Of a stretch of DNA of 23,132 bases, positions 1-9,589 are shown piece after piece (positions within the stretch are counted from its first letter, which is position 1; every line of letters starts with the position of its first letter). The position numbers were made by a program, and so were the translations under genes. The DNA is from Larix sibirica (Eukaryota > Streptophyta > Pinopsida > Pinales > Pinaceae), in contig NWUY0300034268.1 in assembly GCA_004151065.3 (NCBI GenBank), positions 27,263-50,394 on the forward strand, read 5' to 3'. Below the pieces are notes generated by a model that was given only the letters and a program-made list of their open reading frames with translations, searched no databases and was not told the DNA's origin.

Positions 1-335
1 CATTGTTTTTTATCATATCAATTAATAAGGCCATATCATGTTTTAAAACTCATTACAGGGGTTGATATTTCATGCAAACAAACTTGTCAAGCAAATCCTT
101 AAGAGGATCTTCCAACCCAATTCCATCCCGATCCACTAAAAAGAGGTTTTCAGAGTTGTTCTCCCATCTAATGGTAGTCAAATTTAATTCTTTATTGTTA
201 AACTATTTTAAAGTGAAAGTGGCATAAACAACCTCTGATAGAAAAATGGGGGTAAGAGGCTGACCCACTGGGATACTGAAAATGTCTGCAAGAAGTGGGT
301 ACCGGCCTGTGGCATGACTAGGAAAACCCATCAGG

Positions 336-441
336 GTACTAAATAGGTTTGTTGGCAATGGGGCATTCTGCTTTGGTTAGAGATTTCTAGGATTTTAAAG
401 TTACCCCATCGTAGTACTGAACAAGCTTGTTGGCAATGGGT
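336..441. repeat. Short tandem duplication, spacing about 78 bp
   Basis: A segment starting GTACT and ending TTGTTGGCAATGGG occurs at 336-363 and again at 414-441, with several substitutions between copies. Sequence just upstream also matches in part (ACCCATC and CCCCATC), so the duplicated unit is probably longer than the core seen here. No coding role is visible. Confidence 0.55.
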
Positions 442-1271
442 TCTATCTTTAATATCTTTTATATATGATTTGTTTGTATCAATTTGCATGAACGATACAC
501 TCTTGTAAAAATTTAAGAAAAACTTCTATGGCTTACACGAAAGGTTAGATATACTCTATTTTTAATTGGATAATGGTCCTAAGGCACTTTAAGTCTTTTC
601 CACTTGATTCTTAATGTAACTAAGTTTCATAAATTAAGAGTGTAATTGTTTTTGATAATTTGATACACCTGAATGTAAACCTTATTTTTATCACTCAAAC
701 ACTCCTTTGTGAAGTTGGGTCAGGATGACTTACATGCTGAGGAATTCTAGCAGACTCTTATAATCCTCATTCTGAACCTCCCAAGAAAATACAGTATTCC
801 CTTACATAACCTTGTATGAATGAAGGAAGTTAAATCTGTATCATAAAACAAAATTATGGAATTTAAGTCTGGATGCTAATCAAAGAAAAGAATGGAATTA
901 CTAGATATTAGGTTTTTCTTGATTTGGTTTTAGTTTTTGATGAAAATTAGTAATCCTCTGATCTGATTTTATGTATTTGGCCAAATGAAGATCACATGTT
1001 AAATGCAATATATTAGAAGAATTGTTCGAAGGATTTGTTGGATCAAGAAGAAAAAAAATCCAGTTAAAGACAAAATGATCCTACAATTTTGAAAAATCAT
1101 GGGCTCCTTCTCCAAATTACAAAAATATCTGAACTTCAAGTGATGGCTACTTGTTCTTTTTACAAAGCATTTTTGGCCTACAGTATCTCTCAAATTTTGA
1201 TAGCAACAACCCTTCATGGACCTCTGCAAGCATATAAATAATTTTGCATTTAAACCTTAGAATATTAAATT

Positions 1272-1320
1272 AAGTGTTGGATGAAGTGTTGGATGGAGTG
1301 TTAGATGGAGTGTTGGGATG
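1272..1320. repeat. 12-bp minisatellite, four units
   Basis: Four head-to-tail units of the form RAGTGTTGGATG lie at 1272-1283, 1284-1295, 1296-1307 and 1308-1320. The third unit has one substitution and the fourth an extra G. The first two are identical, consistent with slippage. Confidence 0.75.
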
Positions 1321-2037
1321 CTGGAAAATTTGTAGATTACATAAATAGAATCGCCAAGGTAATTTTAATTAATTATTGACTGTTGAAATCCAAATATGTT
1401 GAATTGAGATAGTTAATTAATATTCAAAATTGTCTTTGTCCATTTTCTTTCATAATTCATTAATCCAGTTCTTTTCAATTTTTATTAATCATTTCCTTGG
1501 TTTCTGATTTAATTTTAACTGGACTATTTCTTTATCCTATCATCAAGATCATTTTTTTTTACATTAAGGAGGAAATTATAAATTTCCTAACTCATTTCTT
1601 TATATTATTATATATATGATGATCAATGTCCAAATCTCTGATTTAGACTATGTGCTATGATTATTGATAAATTTATCTTAGAGTATAGGCATTATGATTT
1701 TGAGCTCAACATAATTGTTGGGGAAACCTTCGTTGAGTTAATTCATTATAAATCAAGTATGCTTACATTCCCCCATATTTTAATACATATCCATAAGTTT
1801 GGAGGTGATTACTCTGTGCGGAGTTTAAAGAATAATGATGAAACCATTTTCACACCTAATCATTTTTTGAACTTCCCCGTTTTTCGGATATCTTGCTTCT
1901 CGGAGGTCGTCTCTGGAAATGATGGATAGAAATTTGCGATTAAGAGGGGGGATTTCTCTGTTAATATTTATTCCCATCCCCTACGTATATGCGGTTTCTC
2001 TCTCCCAACCTTTTCATATTTCCTCTGCGCTTTCTCC

Positions 2038-3503
2038 ATGTTAAGCCGACATGAACCAACTTCTCTCGCTGACCTATTAACCCTTCCGGAATTTCGATAA
2101 TGTCGCGAGCTATTCATTAGAGATGGGTGGAACTCTTTCTTAAACTCTCTCTCAGGACACAATGATGAGGTTTATTTACAGTTCACCCTGGGGTTTGATG
2201 GAAATAGAGCGCGGGTCGGACCTTTGGCATTTTATGTAACAAAAGAGTCATTTTCCCAAGCTACGGGGCTTCCACGAATTGGCGATCGCTGGATTAAGAA
2301 TTATAAGCTATCACGCCAGAGTTATGATTTTTCCTTCAAGCCAAATTTCTTGGCGGTGAAGGGAGAAAAAGGATTCGCGAAGAATTGGCTCCGAGAAGAA
2401 TTTGTTAACCCCCTCATGGTCATCAGCATGATCATTACATGTGAAGGTAGGTTCTCCACCTATAAAACTTGTCATTTCCGACTATTGGATCATTTCGAAT
2501 TTGGAAAGCTCATTAATTTTTCCTTTTATTTCTGGAAAAGTATGAGTAATATGGCTTCCCAAGTCCAGAAAAATACAGAGAACCGTACCCATTGTCTATA
2601 TCACCATGGCCTTATCAAAATTTTAATTTTAGCTGAATTAAGGAAGCAGAACCATACCTCGGAACAGTTTCTACATGTGCTTTCCAATTCACATGTTTAC
2701 TTTCCACTGGCTAGTGATGTGGAGATGCCTCCTATCTCTGATCACCCCGTCCAAATGCCCTATGTGCAATTAGGTAAGGACCCTGACTCTATGGAGATTC
2801 CAGATTCTCATCCTGAGGATCATGGCCAGAAGGGGGAAACCAAACGTCGAACAAAGGGAAGGAGAGCCGATCCTGAGAGACACCAAGAGATAAAGAGTCA
2901 GCACAAAAACTCTCATTCATTTAGTAACCAAGAACAAAGAGAATCAAAAATTCCAAATGGGATGATATCCATCCTATTCGTCGATTCACCCGCAGTATGG
3001 CTGCTCAAACAATAGTGTTAGGGCATGTTTTTTAGACTCCTTTTGAACAAGATCCGGTTCAAATTTCTTCATCCACTCACTTGCCTCAACAGGAATATTC
3101 TCATTCCACTGCATCTCAGTATGTTCCTTTAGCTTCTCTATCACATTCTGTTAAAGAATCCTCATTACCTATGCGCTCTGTCTCAACCTTTAAACGTGAA
3201 TCGGCTAAATCAACTGATGAGCTATATTCAAGTGATTATTTTCAAAAGAGGAATGATAATCTCACACAGCAGAATTGGGAATATGCTCGTCTAACCTGCC
3301 ATCTCAAGAGGTAAAATGGAATTTTGAAAACCAGAGTTGCTTCTTTACAAAAGCTAGTTGATTATATGACTAGATCTAACCAGAGCTTGAGGAAATAGTT
3401 TAAGAAGAAGAAGAGACAGCTGGATGAAATCATGAAATATCAACCAAATCTGATTCCATCTTATCCCCAAGTACAGGTGCTGGTCAACGCCTCAAGCGTT
3501 TGA
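2038..3503 (+). pseudogene. Degenerate accessory-type ORF of a plant gypsy-like element
   Basis: A single ancestral reading frame of roughly 490 codons can be followed here, now broken. It starts at an ATG at 2038, is interrupted by a TAA at 2098-2100, then runs open to 3015. The conserved-looking core is at about 2125-2680: a W-x2-FL segment, FTLGFDG, VGPLAFYVTKES, QATGLPRIGDRW and HHGLIK. This resembles, from memory, a protein family common in plant repeats and often carried as an extra ORF by Ty3/gypsy elements. A basic, hydrophilic segment follows. The frame shifts near 2943-2960: the neighbouring frame continues with WDDIHPIRRFTRSM and runs to a stop at 3501-3503, with internal stops at 3033, 3312 and 3396. 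The C-terminal part (about 3310-3460) is Lys/Leu-rich and may form a coiled coil. An in-frame open stretch at 1657-1929 lies upstream, but I cannot tell whether it belonged to the gene. The function of the family is unknown to me. Confidence 0.55.
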
Positions 3504-3548
3504 TTCAAATCATATCACCCATTTTTTATTATCAATTTTGCTCACTTG

Positions 3549-3582
3549 CATTGGGACATGCAATATCTTTGGTGTGGGGGAG
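3549..3582 (+). other. Post-coding GGGGGAG motif typical of plant gypsy elements
   Basis: The stretch reads GGGACATGCAAT followed by GGTGTGGGGGAG. Many plant Ty3/gypsy elements of the Athila/Tat type carry a similar GGACAATGC...GTTTGGGGGAG sequence between the last ORF and the 3' LTR. Its place 45 bp after the broken ORF supports assigning that ORF to such an element on the plus strand. The family match is from memory of the motif. Confidence 0.5.
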
Positions 3583-4099
3583 ATGATGGCTCCCAATTTT
3601 GTCTTTATCCTGATTATATTTCAAGTCCAGTGTTATAAGGAACCAAGCATTTTGATCATTTTTCTATATGTTTATCATCCATTTTGGCTTCATNTTGGAG
3701 ACTACTCTATGGAGCTTTTGATAAGGTAATTCTCATTATTATTTTATCTATTCCATTTATTTTTAAAAGGTATTTCAAAAAGGTTACTTCTAACAAACTA
3801 TTGCTTGGTATAGAATATTTGTTTACTATTCATATTTCCTACTCTTTCTTGTCAGGTCAATCGACACCCAATCTGGCACCCAATCTGACACCAACAGAAC
3901 AAAGGAACAATGGTTCAAAGTATAAAAGACATGGTTAGAACGCATTTATGGTTTTTCCTTGTTGTACATTTGAAGACTGTCATCTACCAGTCATTTCTCA
4001 AATTCCTCCAGGAGTTGCGACCCTTGCTATGTGCAACCTGAAGATCTATGGCTGAAAATGTGGATAGATTATAGTGATCTTAGGCTTTTACCGCCATCT
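3583..4099. other. Probable 3' untranslated or LTR sequence, no gene
   Basis: AT-rich DNA between the GGGGGAG motif and the promoter-like part of the presumed LTR. The short open frames look random. It contains one undetermined base (n) at 3694. The true start of the LTR should lie here, but without a second LTR copy it cannot be placed. Confidence 0.35.
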
Positions 4100-4404
4100 A
4101 TTCATTTTTCGGTTTCTAGTAACTATTTTTAGGGTCGACCCTTTCAGTGGTCGACCCATGATGTANCATGATGTAGCCTATAAATACCTGCTATAAGACT
4201 CATCAGATATAGAGGATATATACAGAGATGCTGTGATTTTTGACTCAGTATAATAAAATCTGCTTCTGCACTTTCATTCAAGTTCTTAGCTTCTAGCTTG
4301 AAAGAGTTTGGAGGGGGGCCCACCTCCGAATCCCTGTTTGTATATTGCTTTTTGTTGATAGATCTCTTTTCCATACACCTTGTATATTCAGTTTCAGGTT
4401 AACA
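4100..4404 (+). mobile_element. LTR-like segment, right-hand part (gypsy-type remnant)
   Basis: The segment has features of a plant LTR in plus orientation: a TATAAATA box at 4179-4186, an AATAAA signal at 4252-4257, and an end in GGTTAACA at about 4397-4404, a usual CA-type LTR terminus. It follows the broken accessory ORF and the GGGGGAG motif, where the 3' LTR should be. I found no matching upstream LTR, primer-binding site or target-site duplication, so the left boundary and exact family stay open. One undetermined base lies at 4166. Confidence 0.45.
4132..4157. repeat. Paired GGTCGACCC palindromes
   Basis: GGGTCGACCC at 4132-4141 and GGTCGACCC at 4149-4157 are two near-perfect palindromes 7 bp apart. 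They lie about 22 bp upstream of the TATA box at 4179, a position where an LTR enhancer or factor-binding site could sit. No specific factor is recognised. Confidence 0.5.
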
Positions 4405-4411
4405 CATGTGA

Positions 4412-4456
<45 letters not shown>
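4412..4456. repeat. Compound (TA)n(CA)n microsatellite
   Basis: TA repeats at about 4412-4434 pass directly into CA repeats at 4435-4456. The array lies 8 bp beyond the presumed LTR end. Confidence 0.95.
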
Positions 4457-4457
<1 letters not shown>

Positions 4458-5840
4458 GTCTGTGTGAATGTTAAAAGCTCTTCATTTGTGTCTAGTTTAT
4501 GATCCATAAGGTAGCTTAGCTAAAGTGCTTATCTTAGTTTTGTTTTCAGAAAGAACTTGTAGCTTTGTCTTTGTTTCACATTTGATTATTAGAAAGCATT
4601 CATTTGATATCGTTTTAAAATCATTTTATGTAGAGAGTGTATATTCTTAGGATTATATAGGCTCATAGTCATACAAGAGGTTTGATTCATGTTTTATTAA
4701 AGCAACGCTTAGCTTAAGTCTTAGTATTCGTATACAATAGATTTTTATTTCAGATAGATTGCAAATATTTTTAACTTTATAGGGATCTTCAGGAAGGTTT
4801 GATTAAGATAAATGATTAAACTATCTCTCTGCATAGAAGTAGCTTGCACTCATATATAACCATTCTGCACACTGCTCAGTTTTTGTTACATACTGGAAAA
4901 TCAAATGGTGAAGTATGAATCTTTTGTTTAAATGTCAAAAGGATTTGTTTTCAACTTATGGTGTATCTAACCCAGCATACATAAACAAAATACAATCTTT
5001 CTTCTAGAGTTGATATAGATTTTCATGAAAGCATTTAGACCTTTGAAATCTTTATGTGTGCATATCTATCTTTGAACAAGCAAGCTTAGGATTATTTATT
5101 TTATGAGTAAGCATACTATTTGAAAATATATCCTAAAATTTAAAATTCGCAACAACAGTCCTTTGTAACTCGTGGATCTCTAGTTTAAAGTAAATCTTTA
5201 GGCATGTTGAATTTGAAACTACTGTGAAATAATTTACGTAGATATATAAATACTTTTCACAATCCATCATACTAATAACTCAGCCTTGTTCTAAAAATAT
5301 ATTTCATCCAAGTAACATATCATAAAGAATCTTATTCACTGACCCAACACTTGGTCGCTTTTATTTCAAGATAGTAGCTATTTGCATCAAAGTTATGTTT
5401 AGCTGGTTTTGAAGTAGATAAGAGTTTTCATCTGTTTATGGAATTAGGATTCAACTTGATTAAGTTGCATGTAATTATACTTTGATTAGATATTCTTGTT
5501 AATCTTATTCATTTCAATTATTTGATAGGGTTAATTTCCTTCTAGTAGAAGCATAACTGGTTGTCTTGCATGCACAGACAGTGTTAGAAACTCGTATGTA
5601 CACAAACCATGGTTTGACATTTTAATAGTTCAAGTAGCTTAATTAAATAGATATTTCTATCCTGGAAATTCTCACTACTGGGGTCATAGCATGGAACATA
5701 AACTAAGGCATCTGAAAGACCACTTCTTTAAAAAGTAGGCATATGTGAACCCTCCATGTGACTTGATCTCACAATCACCTAGAGCCATAAGGTCAGAGGA
5801 GATATAGGTAGACCATCTTTTCTACATCATCATGCCCATT
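4457..5840. other. Unassigned AT-rich DNA, no gene seen
   Basis: Nearly 1.4 kb without an open frame of note, LTR boundary or obvious repeat. Stops are frequent in all frames. It may be old LTR or untranslated transposon sequence decayed past recognition, but nothing shows this directly. Confidence 0.5.
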
Positions 5841-6150
5841 TCTCCACTATATATCTAAAAGAAATATCACTCTTAGATTGAAAACCACATCTCGTCTACT
5901 ATCAATTGACTGAAATTTGAAGGAGATTAATGGATAAGATCTTGATGTGGAGGAGAAACTGTGAACTTAAAGATAGATTTCCATAAGTAACTCTCCATCG
6001 CATATCCCAAAGAAACATCACCCTCTAATTGAAAACCACATATCATCCAGCATCAATTGAATGAAATTTGTTGTGCGTTAAAGGATGGGATGTAGGTTAA
6101 GGATAGCCTATTGATGTGAGGAGAAAGTTATGGACATAAAGAAATGCAAC
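5841..6150. repeat. Diverged tandem duplication, unit about 151 bp
   Basis: Unit one begins TCTCCACTATATATC at 5841 and unit two TCTCCATCGCATATC at 5992. Shared blocks keep their order: AAAGAAAYATCAC, ATTGAAAACCACAT, ATCAATTGAMTGAAATTTG and TTGATGTG followed by GAGGAGAAA. Unit two carries a small insertion after the TGAAATTTG block. No reading frame is preserved, so this is a non-coding duplication. Confidence 0.7.
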
Positions 6151-6970
6151 TCTTGATTCACATGAGTATTTATCCTCATGATCTGCGCTGATGTCCTCAA
6201 ATACATATTACATAAACCCATCTTCTACATGTGGAGATGAAGAGAAGGCAATGCCTCATAGTCAATCTTACTTGTTAAAGAAAGTCGTCAATGAAAGAAT
6301 TATGCTCGTGTTCATGTTGTTGTCCATGTTTGAGCATGGGGGATTAAAACAATTTACAAAGTAAGGAACGTTTGCTTTGGATACTGGCATTGACACAATG
6401 ATCAACAAACTCCACTCACCCTCACAACTCATGGACTCCTCCATTTGTTTCAAACACCTAGTGAGAATGGGTCCTTAAGAAACCATAGGTAAGTAGATTC
6501 ATTGCAATAAGAGAAGTTAGAATGGGATGAGGTATTACCACAAAATTGTGTAAATGAACATCCATATGAAACAAAATAGGGATAACTACTCATATTCACA
6601 CCTTACATGACATTTAACAATCCTTTAAGAACAATATGAATACCCCTCAACATGCAATGGATGTAATTTTAATGCAACACAAAATACTTGTTGCATATCA
6701 CTCTGTAACTTTTCCAGACATTATTTCGAATTACATGGTGTATGATCAAGAAATTTGTGTATTGGTTCAACAAATGAAGCACTGTAAACACTATTTTCTT
6801 GGAAAACAGACTACCATACATAGGGAACAAAAGCCTCTCCATTACATCTAGACATAGAGGATGGCCAAGAATGCATGGCACATCAAAGTATAACCTATTT
6901 GCAACAATTTAATATTATGATTAAGAGTAAAAAAAGGAAGCATAAATAAGGTAGAAATTTCCTATTGTGA
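6151..6970. other. Unassigned DNA, no gene seen
   Basis: Short open frames occur on both strands at about 6268-6453 and 6636-6881, but they overlap in opposite directions and match nothing I know. No boundary motif or RNA gene was seen. Confidence 0.45.
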
Positions 6971-7369
6971 CCGCCAACAATTGTATCAAGACTATGTTTG
7001 TCATAATTGCAATAGTTTGGGTTCAACACTTTCAAAAAAAATAATTTGTAGTGTTCAAACTACATAAATTTAGCCTAGGCCTTAAAAAATCAGTGATGGC
7101 CACACTAGATGTTGAATTTGCAACAACCTATGGAAGGAAAACATTATGTACAAGTTGAGTGTTATTTAACCGCCAATAGTTGTATCAAGACTATGTTTGC
7201 ACAATAGAAACAATTTGGGTTCAAAACTTTCAAAGAAGATAATGTGTCATGTTCATACTACATAGATTTATATATTCCTAAAATTCTTAGTGATGACCCT
7301 AATAGATGATGAATGTGCAACAACTTATGGAAGGACAAAAGCATGCACAAGTTTGTATAGGTATTTTAT
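6971..7369. repeat. Diverged tandem duplication, unit about 199 bp
   Basis: CCGCCAACAATTGTATCAAG at 6971 recurs as CCGCCAATAGTTGTATCAAG at 7170. The rest follows in the same order: ACTATGTTTG, TTTGGGTTCAA, ACTTTCAAA, GTGTTCA/TGTTCAT, CTACATA, and finally GCAACAAC followed by TATGGAAGGA. The copies differ by many substitutions and small indels, so the duplication is old. Confidence 0.75.
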
Positions 7370-7876
7370 ATGGCTACATATCTGGAAGGAATGGTGGATT
7401 GTTTGTAAGAATGTATCCCCTTTATTGTGGGATCCTCCCTAGGTACCTCCCTAGTTACATTACATTTCATCTCCCTTCACATGTTTCATCCTTAGAGCAT
7501 AAATGCAAGCCATATAATAGGATATGTTAAGTAATGTAGTCAACTAGTACCAAGCATGAGCATAAATACATCCTAGTGATATTTTAGCATGGGTTCCAAC
7601 CTCTTCCTTGTCACTTTGAACTCAATTGTGGTTTCTCCTTTGGTTCCCCATTATTATTGTGTTATTCTAATATCCTCATTTATTTATTTTATTCCACCAT
7701 TTACCTCTATACGAGATGATTTTATGGTTCCATGTAGGTCCATAGTAGATCTGCTAAAGCTCGTGACTTACCTCGATGAATGTTGTTTCTCATGGTGGTG
7801 TGGGTCACCGGTGATATACAAAATTATTTGTTATTTGTTCTATTTTATTTTACTCTTTACCTTGGTGTTCCTTTGA
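7370..7876. other. Unassigned DNA with a short LTR-start-like match
   Basis: No gene is recognised. At 7427-7442 the sequence GTGGGATCCTCCCTAG is identical to the start of the LTR at 9000 after its first two bases. Beyond that point the similarity fades. A plus-strand open frame at 7589-7876 encodes a hydrophobic, low-complexity peptide and is probably random. Confidence 0.4.
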
Positions 7877-8098
7877 TTAATAATGTTCTTTATATGCTTC
7901 TTCCTTTTTATGCCCTTCATGGGGTGTTCCTTCTGATACTTTTGTGGGATCTTCTTCTAATTCATACTTAGAATCTGTGTGTAATGTGTCTATGGGTTCT
8001 ACAATGATTTTCCCTGTAATGACTTCTTCAGGTACTACCTTTGGACCTTGTTGAATAACATAAACATCTTGCACCGTAATTTTGTTTTTCTTGTACTA
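7877..8098 (-). pseudogene. Unrecognised short acidic ORF fragment
   Basis: A minus-strand frame of about 72 codons is open from just after a TAG to a TAA at 7877-7879. It has no good ATG; the apparent start at 8072-8074 is GTG. The peptide is polar and Glu/Lys-rich, with segments such as VVPEEVITGKIIVEPID and TPHEGHKKEEAYKEH, unlike random AT-rich sequence, so it may be a piece of a real protein such as a retrotransposon linker region. I cannot name the family. It lies downstream of the minus-strand LTR at 8198-8581, and so outside that element. Confidence 0.25.
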
Positions 8099-8197
8099 AA
8101 AATTCTTAAATTTCTTTTGTACAATAATACTAATCATATCCAAATATATCAAAGAACAATATCCACATCATCCATATTTATATCATGAAAATTTAAA

Positions 8198-8581
8198 TGT
8201 TGTAAGAAAAATATAAAACACAAGCAAACAACGATAACAATAGAATGTGAGTTTACATGGAAACCTTGTTGTGTGTAGGTAAAACCATGGGGAAATGGGA
8301 ACAGTGAATTTTATTATTACTCACAAAACTTACAATGCTTTCTTGTACAAAAATGCCAAGGGTAAATTTCCTTTTATAGAATACATAAGAGAGTTCTAGA
8401 AGGAACTGTAGTACACTGGAAGGTTCCGGAAATTTTCACCTCAAGGTTCATTCTCCTAAACCATCGATGCAAATGAATAACCATGAACCACTCTCTAGAA
8501 GAAAATAGGATATCTAGATGGTGAATTCACCTACTAACAAATGCAAAACATATTTATCCATATTAATATTTAAAAATGACA
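8198..8581 (-). mobile_element. Candidate copia 3' LTR, minus strand
   Basis: Read on the minus strand, the segment starts TGTCATTTTT at 8581, directly after a polypurine tract. It has TATAAAAG at 8378-8371, an AATAAAA-like signal around 8310, and a U5-like part of the kind often seen in plant copia LTRs (CCCCATGGTTTT and AAGGTTTCCATGTAAA). It ends ACAACA at about 8198. That gives about 384 bp, a usual copia LTR size. The left end is provisional because no second copy was found, and it is not similar to the other minus-strand LTR at 13881. Upstream of the TATA box lie heat-shock-element-like repeats, listed separately. Confidence 0.5.
8371..8431 (-). promoter_or_regulatory. TATA box with heat-shock-element-like motifs
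   Basis: The minus strand has TATAAAAG at 8378-8371. Just upstream in that direction (higher coordinates) lies a degenerate module at 8389-8401, GAG-nn-TTC-nn-GAA. Further upstream is a perfect three-unit element at 8419-8431, GAA-gg-TTC-cg-GAA, followed by a near-match TTT. Heat shock factors bind inverted nGAAn units at this spacing, so both strands read as an element. The arrangement recalls the heat-responsive copia family ONSEN of Arabidopsis. Activity is inference. Confidence 0.5.
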
Positions 8582-8594
8582 TGCTCACCCTCAA
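8582..8594 (-). other. Polypurine tract-like site before the minus-strand LTR
   Basis: The minus strand reads TTGAGGGTGAGCA immediately before TGTCA. Plant copia elements commonly end in a TTGAGGGGGAG-type tract just before the 3' LTR. This sets the orientation and start of the LTR at 8581. Confidence 0.5.
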
Positions 8595-8999
8595 TCTATG
8601 TGCTCTGGATATGCTTAGCAGGGACCTGTAATTTTTTTATCCAAGTCAACATTGATGAAAATATGCTCATTTCTAGGGTTATAAAAATAATGACTTTCTA
8701 ATGCTAAAGTCATCCATGAACGTATAGTAGGAATTTTGCAACTGAAAATAATCCCTTATGCTTCTCTTTATCCTTCTTCATTGCTTGAGAGCACTTATAT
8801 AAAATTACTTTTTCATACCTCTTCATTTGAAGGTTTAACACATTGCCATAGTTAAACGACTTCCATTGTATGTAAACAACATCTCTTCAATTTGCGGCTC
8901 AATATCCTCGTGTATTCTTCATTACTGTGATTGCAAAATTTTCTTGTAAAATACATCTTCCTTGGAGAAATCCAAAATAGAATTAGTTTAAGAAAATAG
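8595..8999 (-). other. Presumed internal 3' end of a copia element, decayed
   Basis: By position this should be the end of the pol region or its trailer for the element whose LTR lies at 8198-8581. I could not recover a convincing RNase H or reverse transcriptase motif on the minus strand; stops occur in every frame. The segment is cut at 8999 by the left LTR of the plus-strand element. Confidence 0.3.
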
Positions 9000-9470
9000 T
9001 GGTGGGATCCTCCCTAGTAATGTAATGGGGGTCAAAGTGCGTGTTAGAGTTAATAATAGTATAGTTATGGTGGCCATTCAATGTGATGTGAACTAGATCC
9101 ACTATGTTGGTTTTATTAAATAAGGACCACTATATATTTATCATAAAATAAAAAGTGGCATGGCCTATTCGTTAATGTAGAGGCCAATAGTAATTAGGGT
9201 TAGGGATTGTTGGGTAGCTATAAATAACAATGGCGTCCTTTTGATGGGACATGTCAAGTATTGTGATTGTACTAGAGAATTTTTTGTGTATTGGGAGGTT
9301 TCCCCCTAGAAGAGGTAAGTGAACATAAGTTTATCCTTCCATAAAAAGGATTATCATATGGTGTTTCCCTACCTTAAGGGTTTTATGATTTAATGAAGTT
9401 GAGAGGCATTTATATCTTTTCATGGTCTTATGTGTGTGAATCATCTTCAAATATATTAAAGAACATAACA
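9000..9470 (+). repeat. Left (5') LTR
   Basis: Starts TGGTGGGATCCTCC and ends GAACATAACA, with a TATAAATA box at 9219-9226. Blocks shared in order with the right LTR include TTAATAATAGTAT, CAAGTATTGTGATTGTA, GGAGGTTTCCCCCT, CCTTAAGGGTTTTAT and GAATCATCTTCAAATATA. It is about 471 bp long. Confidence 0.85.
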
Positions 9471-9472
9471 AG

Positions 9473-9484
9473 TAGTGTCAAAGC
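9473..9484 (+). other. Degenerate initiator-Met tRNA primer-binding site
   Basis: TAGTGTCAAAGC lies 2 bp after the left LTR and matches TGGTATCAGAGC, complementary to the 3' end of plant initiator tRNA-Met, at 9 of 12 positions. Its place is where minus-strand DNA synthesis would be primed. Confidence 0.65.
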
Positions 9485-9589
9485 ACTTTCTTGGGCTAAG
9501 GAGAAGAAGAATGTTTTGTTTTTTGTTTTTTCTTTTTTTGTAAATTTTCTTAGCGCATGTTTTTTCTCTCAATTTATTAACTAGACCAT

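Larger units (their letters stand above)
1..1650. other. Unassigned AT-rich intergenic DNA
   Basis: No reading frame here resembles a known protein, and the few short open stretches are AT-rich and look random. A short duplicated segment (336-441) and a 12-bp minisatellite (1272-1320) are the only structures I can point to. No RNA gene, LTR boundary or promoter stood out. Old unrecognisable transposon sequence is the likeliest origin, but that is inference. Confidence 0.5.

Noticed and set aside
3684-3938. Open frames around 3538-3938 as coding sequence
   Set aside because: They follow the GGGGGAG signature, where gypsy elements are non-coding, contain an undetermined base and show no recognisable motif.
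7589-7971. Two overlapping hydrophobic plus-strand open frames as a membrane protein gene
   Set aside because: T-rich sequence gives hydrophobic residues by chance; the two frames overlap, lack any known motif and have no supporting context.
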